From an uncultured Myxococcales bacterium (GTDB lineage Bacteria; Myxococcota_A; Polyangia; Nannocystales; Nannocystaceae), in assembly GCA_902826865.1 (NCBI GenBank), contig CADEGN010000020.1, positions 1-46,492 of the forward strand: 46,492 nt of DNA, in the 5' to 3' direction. Under the pieces are notes generated by a model that searched no databases, was not told where the DNA came from, and saw only the letters and a program-made list of their open reading frames with translations. Made by a program: the position numbers and the translations under genes. This document shows, one piece after another, positions 7,329 to 16,206 of the stretch; positions within the stretch are counted from its first letter, which is position 1, and each line of letters opens with the position of its first letter.

Positions 7329-10307
7329 TCACCACTCGACGAGGGGAGAGCGGCGGCTCGGGCGTTGGTCGCGGACACGTTCTTCGGGGGGTGGTAACGC
7401 CTCGGGATGGAAGTAGCCGGCGTCGCCGGCGTCGCTTGGGTCAAACCCGACGTCGGCCACAAATGAGAACGTCTGAACCAGGGCGAAGGCGGACCGGTCG
7501 AGTTCCTCGAGACGAAGCCCGGAGGGCAAGATCCGCCGGCTGGCCGCTTCCGCGCGCGACCAGAGGCGTTCCTGGTAGGCAGTGCGTTCGACTGTTCGCC
7601 GCAGGGCGCCGACGACGTCGCTCAGGTGCACGCTCGGGCGATGGAGCTCGGGTGTGTCGAGGAAAGCGAATACCTCGCGCATTACCGTTGGCCACGCGCA
7701 CGCCAGCGCGAGCAACCCGACAACCGCGCGGTGGTTTTCATCGTCGCGCGGGGTGCGATCCACCTGACGATGCCAGATGATCTTTATCAGCTTGAATACG
7801 TTGATGAGCCGCTTCGCCGAACGCGGGCTAAGGTTCAGACCGCCGGCGCAGGTCTCGAGCAACACGACTTCATCGGGGGTGAGCCGCATGAGCGTGGTTG
7901 GCAGCTGCTGCCATTGCAGCCGCTGGTCGGGATCCGTCGGCGGGCGCACCGCGGCGTCGCGCAGCGCGCGACCATCCCGGGGCGGACGCGACGGTTCTCG
8001 GCCGGGGTCGATCGGCTGGGGGATCGCAGCATCGGACTCGGCGATGGCGACCTGGCCCCGCAGGTAACGCGAAAATCGTCGGGCATCCACGCTTGGCACG
8101 CGAAACGGGATCTGGATGATCTTCTCGATGTAGTCGAGCCCGGACGGGGCACCGTGCCGCGAGAGTACCCCGTCGTAAACGCGCTCGAGCGCGCGCGAGA
8201 CGTAACGAGCATCGAGCGCCAACACCACGACAAAGAGCTCAGTCTTTAGCAAGAGCTGCGTGGCCTCGAGCACTTCTACGACCCGGGCCGGTGGGCAGCG
8301 ATCGAGATCGTCGATGAACAGGGCCACCCGCGCCGGCCCGCGCGGGAACAGCTGTCGTACTCGGTGCATGTCTAGCTCGAGGCGGCCGGTGATCGTGCGC
8401 GAGAGCTCGCGCAGATCGCCCTGCACGCCCTGCAGTGGACCGAGGCGCGCGTCGTATGGATCTCCGAGAACCCGCGCACGGACGAACTCATGTAGGGATG
8501 CAAATGCGCCAAACGCAAGCTCGCCCTTGGCTTTGCGGACGGTGGCCTCGACCTCGGCGACCCTGCTCTCGAGTTCGCGGAGGTCGTCGTCGCCTTCGAT
8601 GATCTCCTGGCGACGCACCGCTTTCGCCTCGCTATGGGTCGCCGTCACGCGATCGACGACCTTCTGGAACTCCGCATAGTGTTCGAGCAGCTCGCCGACC
8701 AACGCCTTGCCGGCGTGCACGTAGACCCCGACAAGTGAAACAATCGCGGTGACGGTCGCCACGATCCCACGGACCAGCTCCGTCGATGCCACCCACCACA
8801 GTGCTCCACCGATCGCGAGTACGACGCCTACGACGATCGCGAACTCGAGGGGACGGCCGAGGATAAGTTGCGGGATCGCCCGCAGCCGCTCTCCGATGGT
8901 GAAGGCAGGGTCGACCGTGCCGTCGGGCGAGATTTTTGCGCGGATGATCTCCCTGATTCGTTCGTAAAGAGTGCCGGCGCGCGCGCGTAGGAGCGAGCCG
9001 TAGGCGAGCCAGGCCTCTTCTTCGGCGGCCTTGCGCTCGAGTTCGGCACGGCGCTGTTGGGCTTGCAACTTGAGCCGATCGAGGTCGCGGCTCTGTTGTT
9101 CCAGCCGCACCCGCTGCGCCTCGGTCCGCTTGCGAAGCTCGGCCCACAGCGGCCCCGGTCCCTCGGTGGCCAACGTCTCGAACGTCGCGAGCTCCTTGGC
9201 GCTGAGCAGCGAGAGGTACTCACGTCGTCCGGTCGGTTCCATCTCCGACAGCACGCCCCAGAGGGGACCGCCCTTGCGGATCTGCTGACGCCGCTGCTCG
9301 TCGACCACGCTGGGCTCGTCACCGTCGGCCGGGGGAGGGCACAACGCCGCGGCGAGTTGTTGCTCGAGGGTGAGCTGGCGCTCGAGCTCGGTAAAGATGG
9401 TTTGCATGAGCGATGCCCACAGGTCCGCCTTCGCGAACGTCCAGGCGTCGAAGTGGACGGTGTAGACGTGGCCAACATAGGCAAAGCCAGCATCGCGATC
9501 GCTGGGCCACGCCATCTCGGCCTCGACAGGGAGGCAGCGCAGCTGTCGCATGCGCTCGGCGATCAACCGCAACGCGAATGACTTGCCGGAGCCCCAGCCC
9601 CCGAGCACGCCCACCACCAGAGGCGGCTCAAGCTCGCGAAGCATCAGCATCTCGGCCACCGCGCCGCACTCCGTGGCCGTCTCGAGCAAATCGGCCCCGC
9701 TGACGTCATCATTGGCGAACGCTTGCGGCCGGACCGGGCGTCCGCCGGCGTCGACGAATGCGGCGATTCGCTCGGCCACAAGCACGACGCTGCGCAAGCT
9801 AATCGGCGGCGGCAGCGACTCGATGCGCATCATCGCATCCACGACGGCGCTCGCGCGCGCGAAGTCAGGGTCGCAGAAGATCGGCATCGCGAGCGTCGAG
9901 AACCCGAGGTTGTCGGCGCGGATGACGGCCTGACGTGCCGCGTCCTCGACATCCGCGGCCGCGGCGGTGCGCAGATCGATTCGTACCGCGATCACCCGCA
10001 AGCCGAGGATCGGTGGGCGGGCGCCCGGTAAATCGACCTCAAGCACGCGAACTCGCGGCGCATCTTCCTCGATGGCGGCGAACGCGTCGCGGATCCGCTC
10101 GGCTAGACGGTCGCCGGCTGCTGCTGCGAAGGCGTCAAACCACCGCCCGCTTGGGCGTTTGGGATCGGCGCCCACTGGAAGCACTACGGCGTCGCTGCCA
10201 ACCGACCATGGACTCGCCGAGGCGAACGAGGAGATGTGCGCGCGTCCCCATCGGACGAGGTGCCGGCCGCGCGGAAGCTCGCGCTCGTCGCTGTTGTCAG
10301 CGGCCAT
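7329..10307 (-). CDS. KAP-family P-loop NTPase with macro-like N-terminus and membrane segments
   Basis: Protein of 992 aa. Residues ~20-185 alternate strands and helices in a way that recalls a macro domain (DAVVLPVG, VIAVRID, GFSTLAMPIF, LRSVVLVAE); this is a tentative reading. The KAP NTPase follows: Walker A GGWGSGKS at 236-243, the family's FDAW signature at 286-289, Walker B LFIDDLDRCP at 663-672, and IEKIIQIPF at about 727-735. A long insert between Walker A and B contains a charged coiled coil (~385-435) and two membrane helices (~488-508 and 513-531), as in membrane-anchored KAP proteins. Its start overlaps the upstream ATPase gene by 11 bp. KAP NTPases are implicated in membrane-linked and phage-exclusion functions (e.g. 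PifA). The role here is inferred only from family and context. Confidence 0.88.
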   Translation of the reverse strand: MAADNSDERELPRGRHLVRWGRAHISSFASASPWSVGSDAVVLPVGADPKRPSGRWFDAFAAAAGDRLAERIRDAFAAIEEDAPRVRVLEVDLPGARPPILGLRVIAVRIDLRTAAAADVEDAARQAVIRADNLGFSTLAMPIFCDPDFARASAVVDAMMRIESLPPPISLRSVVLVAERIAAFVDAGGRPVRPQAFANDDVSGADLLETATECGAVAEMLMLRELEPPLVVGVLGGWGSGKSFALRLIAERMRQLRCLPVEAEMAWPSDRDAGFAYVGHVYTVHFDAWTFAKADLWASLMQTIFTELERQLTLEQQLAAALCPPPADGDEPSVVDEQRRQQIRKGGPLWGVLSEMEPTGRREYLSLLSAKELATFETLATEGPGPLWAELRKRTEAQRVRLEQQSRDLDRLKLQAQQRRAELERKAAEEEAWLAYGSLLRARAGTLYERIREIIRAKISPDGTVDPAFTIGERLRAIPQLILGRPLEFAIVVGVVLAIGGALWWVASTELVRGIVATVTAIVSLVGVYVHAGKALVGELLEHYAEFQKVVDRVTATHSEAKAVRRQEIIEGDDDLRELESRVAEVEATVRKAKGELAFGAFASLHEFVRARVLGDPYDARLGPLQGVQGDLRELSRTITGRLELDMHRVRQLFPRGPARVALFIDDLDRCPPARVVEVLEATQLLLKTELFVVVLALDARYVSRALERVYDGVLSRHGAPSGLDYIEKIIQIPFRVPSVDARRFSRYLRGQVAIAESDAAIPQPIDPGREPSRPPRDGRALRDAAVRPPTDPDQRLQWQQLPTTLMRLTPDEVVLLETCAGGLNLSPRSAKRLINVFKLIKIIWHRQVDRTPRDDENHRAVVGLLALACAWPTVMREVFAFLDTPELHRPSVHLSDVVGALRRTVERTAYQERLWSRAEAASRRILPSGLRLEELDRSAFALVQTFSFVADVGFDPSDAGDAGYFHPEALPPPEERVRDQRPSRRSPLVEW

Positions 10308-11826
10308 GCTCGAGCTCTCCGAGCTGGACGTGATCGGGGAAGGGATACACGGTCCATTCGTCGTCTTTTGCCACGTGCAGTCGCTTGTAGAACATCGGGT
10401 GAATCACGCAGTCGTCGTCCGACTGTAACTCGAGGCGCCGGCGCGAGAAGTACTCGAAGTCCGCCGAGATCACCCTGCGCTCGTGGTTGATGCGACGCAC
10501 TCGGCCGACCACGCCGAGCTCGGAGACGAGGCGACGGAAAGCGTCAGGCGAGTAGGTACCCGCTGGCCAGCTGCCAGCCGTTCGACGCGCGCGCTTGTCG
10601 AGTGAGCTGCCGGAAAACCGCACCGGTGAGCGCACGAGAGCCCCGATGATCTCGCTCGCGCTTTTGTGGATGCGGCTGTAGGAGTTGAGCACCTCGGTGG
10701 CCAACTCAAGCTCGGCCTGGCCGACGGCGGCGACGATCTGATCGCGCGTGAAACGCGGAAATGTGCCCTCATCGCGGGCCCGGCGGGCGATGGCATTGCA
10801 GATCACAACCAGCTGCCGCGGGCGCATCTGCGTGTGGCGCAGAATATAAGCAAACGTGTTTTCCTCGCCGCCGACGGCGTTGCGAAGGGTGTCACCGAAC
10901 GCCGGGTTCCAGACATGCTGGAGCACGCTCTGAAACTTGTCCCAATCGATCGCGGCGGCCATCGCCTCGGGGTCGACACCGTTGAGGTACGTGTGAAAGC
11001 GCCATGAGACCAGGCGCAGGAGATCCCTGGGCCGCCAGTCGAGAAACACCGGGGCGTGGGAGAACTTCAGCGGGTTGGCCAGTACCTTTTCCTGCAGGTG
11101 TGGGAACACTTCGGCGGTCACGAACGCCTTCATGTGAATCCCGTCGCGTACATGCTGTGTTGAAAAAGTGCTCGCGCACTGGATCAGTCCGGCGATCATC
11201 AGCATGATCGAGTCATCGTAGACATCGTAGTGCTCAAGCGAGTCGACGGAGACGATGATCGGGTGTTTGCGCGTGAACGCGAGCAGCGCTCGACGCCCGC
11301 TGGCAAACCCAGGTTCGTGTAGGCGCGCTCGCACCGCTTCGAGTAATCCGTGATCGGGGACCTCGGCGAGCTCGTCGCCGAGGCGACCAACCGCGTCGAC
11401 TACCAGCTCAGATGGCGTCCGCCGTTGGGCGAACGGACACGCGGCCTCGATGTCGGGGGACTCGTCGCGGTATTCCTGCAGCAAGAGCACCCAGATCGCC
11501 CACTCCCACACGCGCTCGATGACTGCGAGCCCCCGGTCGATCGGTAGCTCCCGGCTGTGGAGCAACCGGCCGAATACGTCCTCATAGATCGTCGGTTCAT
11601 CGACGTCGATGCATCGCGCGCCGCGCAGGCGGTGCTGAAACCCGAAGTAACGGGAAAGCGAGGTCTTCCCGCAACCTCGACGGCCGACGATGAGATAACA
11701 CGACGAGTCGAGGCAGGCCGCGTTGAACGGCGTGTGCTCGAAGTACAGGCGCGCGTAGTCGCGGCCGAGCTGCTCCTTTTCCTGCTCGCAGGAAACCTCT
11801 CCGAACGGGTTCTTTAGCTGGATCAT
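10297..11826 (-). CDS. P-loop ATPase (Sll1717-like), probable STAND/ORC-type
   Basis: Protein of 509 aa from the ATG at 11826, which begins MIQLKNPFGE. The reading frame stays open much further upstream (to 12303), but that region is Ser/Arg/Pro-rich low-complexity sequence and lacks coding character. Walker A is VGRRGCGKT at about 47-55. A Walker B-like strand is IIVSVDSLEHYD. The C-terminal third looks helical with possible winged-helix character (LVVICNAIARRARDEG and after). The NPFG...E N-terminus plus this P-loop resembles the Sll1717-type ATPase family, whose function is undefined. The gene overlaps the KAP NTPase gene by 11 bp and leads the 11826-5494 unit, so the two ATPases likely act together. 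Confidence 0.75.
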   Translation of the reverse strand: MIQLKNPFGEVSCEQEKEQLGRDYARLYFEHTPFNAACLDSSCYLIVGRRGCGKTSLSRYFGFQHRLRGARCIDVDEPTIYEDVFGRLLHSRELPIDRGLAVIERVWEWAIWVLLLQEYRDESPDIEAACPFAQRRTPSELVVDAVGRLGDELAEVPDHGLLEAVRARLHEPGFASGRRALLAFTRKHPIIVSVDSLEHYDVYDDSIMLMIAGLIQCASTFSTQHVRDGIHMKAFVTAEVFPHLQEKVLANPLKFSHAPVFLDWRPRDLLRLVSWRFHTYLNGVDPEAMAAAIDWDKFQSVLQHVWNPAFGDTLRNAVGGEENTFAYILRHTQMRPRQLVVICNAIARRARDEGTFPRFTRDQIVAAVGQAELELATEVLNSYSRIHKSASEIIGALVRSPVRFSGSSLDKRARRTAGSWPAGTYSPDAFRRLVSELGVVGRVRRINHERRVISADFEYFSRRRLELQSDDDCVIHPMFYKRLHVAKDDEWTVYPFPDHVQLGELEHGR

Positions 11827-12178
11827 CCGGGGCTCGGAGTCGGCGCGGCATGATAGGCGGCGGCGTCTGCGGCGAGCAAGGAACGGAACGTACGGGCGCG
11901 CTGACCCGTGTGACGATGCTGGCGGGGCTTGGGATCGTGTCGAGCTGCGGCGACACTTTGAGCTTGGAAGCATGTGGGTCGGGGAGCAAGCCGCTCTTCG
12001 TGAAACGGTAGAACGCGTCGCGGATTGCAACGTTCCCGGCAAACCCGCAAGCAGCGGAGGGAAGCGTCCCATCGCGCGGCGGACGCGGGTCTGGCCGGAT
12101 GGACAGGGGTGTCGCCTCCCAGCAACTAAGTCCGGCCCTGCTTGTGATCGCGGCGCGATCGCAGTACCACGCCTAACG
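11827..12178. other. Divergent intergenic region
   Basis: Gene-free 352-bp spacer between the leftward ATPase/KAP unit and rightward pyrC. Frames running through it are low-complexity extensions of the flanking genes and lack coding character. Promoters for both units must lie here, but I see no convincing -35/-10 pair. The only notable structure is the inverted repeat at 12146-12160. Confidence 0.6.
12146..12160. promoter_or_regulatory. Inverted repeat upstream of pyrC
   Basis: Perfect 6-bp arms GATCGC/GCGATC with a 3-bp centre, 18 bp before the pyrC GTG. It could be an operator or a small hairpin at the translation start. GATCGC is frequent throughout this GC-rich sequence, so chance is quite possible. 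Confidence 0.25.
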
Positions 12179-13216
12179 GTGATTGACGCGATCGAACTGG
12201 CCCGGCCCGACGATTGGCACGTCCATCTCCGCGATGGTGAGCTCCTCCGTGCGGTTGTTGGGCACACCGCGCGACAGTTCGGGCGGGCGATCGTCATGCC
12301 CAACCTGCGTCCCGCGGTGGTGACGGTGGCTGACGCACTCGCGTATCGCGATCGGATTCTCGGTGCCCTTGCGCCAGGAGTCGATTTTCAGCCGCTCATG
12401 ACCCTGTACCTCACCCCGGGCACTACGACCGCGGATGTCGAGGCCGCCGTCCGCGCGCCGCACGTGCACGCGATCAAGTTTTACCCGGCCGGTGCCACAA
12501 CCCACGCTGAAGCCGGCGTCCCCGATGTGCTCGCTTGCAGCCAGGTCTTGCGGGCAATGCAGCACCACGGCCTTCCGCTGCTGTGCCACGGCGAGAGTAT
12601 CGATCCTCACGTCGACGTGTTTGATCGCGAGGCGACATTTGTGCGTGAGACGCTGCCGCGACTCATCGATGCGTACCCAGGCCTGCGAATCGTCCTAGAA
12701 CATGTAACGACCGCCGAGGGTGTGGCCGCGGTTGAAGCGGCGCCCGAGAACGTCGCCGCCACGATCACGGCGCACCACCTCGCCTACGATCGGAATGCCA
12801 TGTTTGCCGGCGGGCTGCGGCCGCACATGTATTGCCTGCCGGTGCTCAAGCGAGCGCACCACCGCGCCGAGCTGGTGCGCGCCGCAACGTCGGGGTCGTC
12901 GAAATTCTTTCTCGGCACCGATAGCGCGCCGCACCTGCGCGGTGCAAAGGAGGCGAGCTGTGGTTGCGCAGGGATCTTCACCGCCCATGCGGCGCTCGAA
13001 TTCTACGCCGGGACATTCGCTTCGGTCGGGGCGCTCGACCGCCTCGAGCAGTTCGCCTCGAGGGCCGGTGCGGAGTTTTATGGTCTACCGGTCGCCAGCG
13101 AGCGCGTGCGTCTGGGCCGCGAGGCCTGGACGGTGCCAGCGAAGTACGATGTGGGTGACGGAGAACTCGTCCCGCTGGGCGCGGGCGAGTCGCTGCCCTG
13201 GCGCCTGCTCGTGTGA
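12179..13216 (+). CDS. pyrC: Dihydroorotase, E. coli PyrC type
   Basis: Converts N-carbamoyl-aspartate to dihydroorotate in pyrimidine synthesis, in the cytoplasm. From the GTG at 12179 the protein is 345 aa, matching the ~348 aa of class II PyrC. The longer frame from 11972 adds a stretch with no family counterpart. Diagnostic features: metal ligands in DDWHVHLRDG (H14, H16), AIVMPNL, carbamylated Lys100 in AIKFYPAGATT, His137 in LLCHGE, His175 in LEHVTT, catalytic Asp248 in FLGTDSAPH, and the PyrC-specific ESSCGCAG-like motif (EASCGCAG). All key residues are intact. The aminotransferase gene follows after 53 bp and may be cotranscribed. No other pyrimidine gene is in the window. Confidence 0.96.
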   Translation: MIDAIELARPDDWHVHLRDGELLRAVVGHTARQFGRAIVMPNLRPAVVTVADALAYRDRILGALAPGVDFQPLMTLYLTPGTTTADVEAAVRAPHVHAIKFYPAGATTHAEAGVPDVLACSQVLRAMQHHGLPLLCHGESIDPHVDVFDREATFVRETLPRLIDAYPGLRIVLEHVTTAEGVAAVEAAPENVAATITAHHLAYDRNAMFAGGLRPHMYCLPVLKRAHHRAELVRAATSGSSKFFLGTDSAPHLRGAKEASCGCAGIFTAHAALEFYAGTFASVGALDRLEQFASRAGAEFYGLPVASERVRLGREAWTVPAKYDVGDGELVPLGAGESLPWRLLV

Positions 13217-13269
13217 TCGCTTCGCGGGTGATGGAAACGAGACCCTCCAACCGGTAGGCTGCGCCGGCG

Positions 13270-14523
13270 ATGAGCGAATCGACCGCGTTCCGCCATGTGC
13301 CGCGCACCGGCGTCATCTACGTCACCCAGGCCGCCACGAAGCGGGGATTCGATCCCAACGATCCGCAGTGGTGCAACCTCGGCCAGGGTCAACCAGAGAC
13401 CGGCGATCTCCCGGGTGCCCCCGCCCGGGTTTTGACCGTCGAGATCGATCCAAACGAACGCGACTACGCTCCGGTCGGCGGGATCGTCGAGCTGCGCGAG
13501 GCCGTGGCCGAGATGTACAACCACTGGTTTCGCCGTGAGCGACGATCAAAGTACACGGCCGAGAACGTGTGCATCTCGGGAGGTGGCCGCGTCGCCCTCA
13601 CGCGCGCGGCCGCCAGCCTAGGTGAGATCAATCTTGGGCACTTTCTGCCCGATTACACGGCCTACGAAGAGTTGCTCGACATTTTTCGTGCGTTCACCGC
13701 GATTCCGATGCTGCTCGAGCCCGAGCGCGGCTATGCAATTGAAGAGGCCGAGCTGCGTCGCGAGGTGCTTGGGCGCGGTCTGTCGGCTCTGTTGCTGAGC
13801 AATCCGAGCAACCCTACGGGCAAGGCAGTCGTGGGCGATGAGTTGGGAGCTTGGGTTGGGCTCGCGCGAGAACTTGACTGCACGCTCCTCGTCGACGAGT
13901 TCTACTCGCACTACCTCTGGACCGGTGCCAAACCCGGGGAGCTGGCGATGGAAAGCGCCGCTCGTCACGTCGACGACGTCGATCTCGATCCGGTGGTGAT
14001 CTTTGATGGCTTGACGAAGAACTGGCGATACCCGGGATGGCGGGTGGCGTGGACTGTTGCCCCGCGCCCGATCATCGAAGCGATCACCAGCGCGGGGTCG
14101 TTTCTTGACGGGGGCGGCACCAGGCCCCTGCAGCGCGCTGCTGTCGGTTTGCTCGCCCCGGAGGCGGTCGCCGCGGAGACGCGCGCGATCACGGAGACCT
14201 TCCGTCACAAACGCTCTCATTTCTTGGCTCGGCTCCGTGACATCGGTATCACCTTCGACCGCGAGCCCGAGGGAACGTTCTACGCCTGGGGCAATCTCGC
14301 TAGACTGCCGGCACCGCTGCGCGACGGCATGGCGCTGTTCGAGCATGCGCTCGAGCGCAAGGTCATCACCGTGCCCGGCGCGTTCTTCGACGTGAATCCG
14401 GGGCAGCGTCGGTCGCGGGCCTCGCGTTTCTCCGGCTACACCCGGTTTTCATTCGGACCCGGGCTCGACGTGCTCGATCGAGCCTGCGACCGCCTGGCGG
14501 AGCTCGTCGCGGCGCACGCTTGA
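13270..14523 (+). CDS. PLP-dependent aminotransferase, class I/II
   Basis: Protein of 417 aa with the fold-type I aminotransferase layout. Visible landmarks: an early Y-x-P-x-G motif (YAPVGG, ~66-71), SGGGRVAL (~103-110), LSNPSNPTGK (176-185), the PLP-ring Asp209 with Tyr212 in VDEFYSHY, Schiff-base Lys250 in DGLTKNWRYPGWR, and Arg258. The C-terminal small domain ends with a substrate-Arg-like motif (YTRFSFG). Transfers an amino group between an amino acid and a 2-oxo acid. The motif pattern suits an aspartate/alanine-type enzyme, but the substrate cannot be read. It lies 53 bp after pyrC on the same strand, which by itself does not imply a pathway link. Confidence 0.9.
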   Translation: MSESTAFRHVPRTGVIYVTQAATKRGFDPNDPQWCNLGQGQPETGDLPGAPARVLTVEIDPNERDYAPVGGIVELREAVAEMYNHWFRRERRSKYTAENVCISGGGRVALTRAAASLGEINLGHFLPDYTAYEELLDIFRAFTAIPMLLEPERGYAIEEAELRREVLGRGLSALLLSNPSNPTGKAVVGDELGAWVGLARELDCTLLVDEFYSHYLWTGAKPGELAMESAARHVDDVDLDPVVIFDGLTKNWRYPGWRVAWTVAPRPIIEAITSAGSFLDGGGTRPLQRAAVGLLAPEAVAAETRAITETFRHKRSHFLARLRDIGITFDREPEGTFYAWGNLARLPAPLRDGMALFEHALERKVITVPGAFFDVNPGQRRSRASRFSGYTRFSFGPGLDVLDRACDRLAELVAAHA

Positions 14524-14533
14524 CGAGAGGGAT

Positions 14534-14560
14534 CCGCAGCTCCGTAGCGGAGCGCCGCGG
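14534..14560. terminator. Imperfect stem-loop between convergent genes
   Basis: A 6-bp perfect stem GCTCCG/CGGAGC with a 3-nt loop (14539-14553) is flanked by outer CCGC/GCGG arms. It sits in the 43-bp gap between the aminotransferase stop and the convergent lipoprotein stop. There is no T-run, so it is at best a bidirectional, Rho-assisted terminator. Confidence 0.45.
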
Positions 14561-14566
14561 GCGAGC

Positions 14567-15163
14567 TCAGGCGCACAACATCTGCCCAACGAGCGTGAGG
14601 CACTCCATGGGGCTCGGGCAGGTCTTCCCGCCGGAGCAATCGAGCGCGCACACCTGCTGAGGATTCCCGCCGATCTGCACCGTCACGCACGCCGGCGTGG
14701 CGGTGCCCCCGGGGCTCGCGTCACAAACGGTTGCGTCGGGGCATCCCGTGTTGGTGCAGAAACCGTCGCCCACCTGCACGACAAAACACGTGATGAGACC
14801 GAAGCACTCCGCGGGGGTTTCGCACGCGGAGTACATGCCATCGGCCGGTTGCCCACCGCCCGAAGTGTTCGCGGTGTCGGCCGCGGCGGTATCCTCGGAC
14901 CCAGTCGTATCCGTCGAGGCGACCGACGTTCCAGCCATTGTAACACCGCTGCTGCTCCCGACGCCTGAGCTGCCAGTGTCCGACTGCAACGCCGACGTCG
15001 AACTGTCGCCGGGCGTCGTCGTCGTCGTCGGTGCCGACGTGGCCGGGAGGTTCCCGAACGTGGCTCCGTCCTCACTGTCGACCGTGCATGCGATTGCGAG
15101 CAGGCACGGGGCCAAGCGGATGAACAGGTCGACCAAGCGAGCGCGGGCGCTGGGCACGTCCAC
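14567..15163 (-). CDS. Small Cys-rich lipoprotein
   Basis: Protein of 198 aa with an N-terminal signal and lipobox LLAIAC (~residues 21-26). About 75 residues of Thr/Ser/Gly/Ala linker follow, including a five-Thr run encoded by repeated GTC on the plus strand. The C-terminal ~85 residues carry 11-12 cysteines (ACETPAECFGLITC, CTNTGCPDATVC, CALDCSGGKTCPSPMEC). No known catalytic motif. It follows the preceding lipoprotein gene by 48 bp on the same strand. Probably a surface or periplasmic protein of lineage-specific type. Confidence 0.82.
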   Translation of the reverse strand: MDVPSARARLVDLFIRLAPCLLAIACTVDSEDGATFGNLPATSAPTTTTTPGDSSTSALQSDTGSSGVGSSSGVTMAGTSVASTDTTGSEDTAAADTANTSGGGQPADGMYSACETPAECFGLITCFVVQVGDGFCTNTGCPDATVCDASPGGTATPACVTVQIGGNPQQVCALDCSGGKTCPSPMECLTLVGQMLCA

Positions 15164-15211
15164 GGATTATGCGGCAGAGCGCGGCGAAGCGCCAAGTTGA
15201 CGCGAGCGCGC

Positions 15212-16096
15212 TCAACCGCCCGTGGACCCAGTACCTCCGCTGGAGCCGGTCTCCGTGCCGCTGGCGGTGCCGGTTGCGGCGGTGCCGCTTTCATCGGCGG
15301 CCGTCGTCCCTTCTGAACCGCCCGAACTGCCGGTGCTGCCGCCGTCGCTGCACGTGATCAGCGCCACCTCGTCCACGAAGAAGTTCGACAATCCCATCCC
15401 CGGAAAATCCGCGGTGAAGGTGATGGTGTGCGAGTTACCGTCCGCGAAGTCGGTCGCGTCGAGGCTCAGCGGCGTATACTGCGGGAAATCTGCCATTTCG
15501 GCGTCGCTGGCGGTAAAGAGGTTGACGCCGTCGATGTCGACTGTGAACACATCATCCCCGGTGCCTGACGAGGCATTGACCTCAAACCAAAACGAGAGGT
15601 ACGCAGAATCGGCGGCGGCAATCGTCAGGGTTTGGGACACCGACGCGTGCTCAGGCATGTCCTCAACGCCACCGAACCACGCCCAAAACGTCCCGGCGTA
15701 AGGCTCGGCCCCGGGTTCGGTGGTGCAGCTCGCGTCACAGATCGGCGAGCCGAACTGCGACGACATCTCTGTCCACGCCTCGCTGGGGGACCCGGCCTCG
15801 AATCCGGGATCGGCGAGGACGTTGGCTGAGCAGTCGCCGCTTGGGCCGGCGGTGCTCTCGCCAAGACCGGTGTCGTCGAGCACGGCGCTGGTTCCGTCGG
15901 ATCCCGAGGTGGTGAACGTCGCGTCAGTGGTCGGGAGCGTGTTGCCGTTGGTGTTGCCGTTGGTGTTGGTGTTGGTGTTGGAAGCACCCGTATCCGTGTC
16001 ACCCGCGTCGTCCTGACCGCCGGCGGAGATGATGCACCCGCCCGCGAGGCTGACAGCAAACGCGAGAACGGGGCGGCTAAGCTTCGTGATGGTCAT
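15212..16096 (-). CDS. Lipoprotein with jelly-roll-like domain and low-complexity ends
   Basis: Protein of 294 aa from the ATG at 16096 (MTITKLSRP). The frame stays open upstream to 16588 but runs across the adjacent gene. Lipobox SLAGGC. The N-terminal linker is Asn-Thr repeats (from a hexanucleotide repeat), Gly and Thr. Residues ~85-250 read like a beta-sandwich of the carbohydrate-binding or concanavalin-like kind: NVLADPGFEAGSPSEAW, WAWFGG, VSQTLTI, AYLSFWFEV, VDIDGVNLF, HTITFTADF and FVDEVALITC. The C-terminus is a 40-residue Gly/Ser/Thr tail. A ligand-binding surface role is likely. No enzyme motif is seen. Confidence 0.82.
   Translation of the reverse strand: MTITKLSRPVLAFAVSLAGGCIISAGGQDDAGDTDTGASNTNTNTNGNTNGNTLPTTDATFTTSGSDGTSAVLDDTGLGESTAGPSGDCSANVLADPGFEAGSPSEAWTEMSSQFGSPICDASCTTEPGAEPYAGTFWAWFGGVEDMPEHASVSQTLTIAAADSAYLSFWFEVNASSGTGDDVFTVDIDGVNLFTASDAEMADFPQYTPLSLDATDFADGNSHTITFTADFPGMGLSNFFVDEVALITCSDGGSTGSSGGSEGTTAADESGTAATGTASGTETGSSGGTGSTGG
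15941..15982. repeat. Hexanucleotide microsatellite, 7 units, coding Asn-Thr/Asn-Gly
   Basis: Seven consecutive units of GTTGNN (GTTGCC, GTTGGT, GTTGCC, then three GTTGGT and GTTGGA) lie inside the preceding lipoprotein gene. On the coding strand they give alternating Asn-Thr and Asn-Gly. Because each unit is two codons, slippage changes linker length without breaking the frame. Confidence 0.9.
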
Positions 16097-16206
16097 GACG
16101 GCCTCTTGGACTCCCGGCGGATGCCAGAGATTCTTAGTTACGTTTGTAGCAAGCTGGGCACGAACGCGCTCGAGCCGCGCCGAAACGGCCCGGCGTGTGC
16201 CGGACG

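Noticed and set aside
11972-12178. N-terminal extension of pyrC to an ATG at 11972
   Set aside because: Adds 69 residues with no counterpart in PyrC. The GTG at 12179 gives the family length.
11827-12303. 159-residue upstream extension of the Sll1717-like ATPase
   Set aside because: Low-complexity Ser/Arg/Pro sequence crossing the divergent promoter region and into pyrC.
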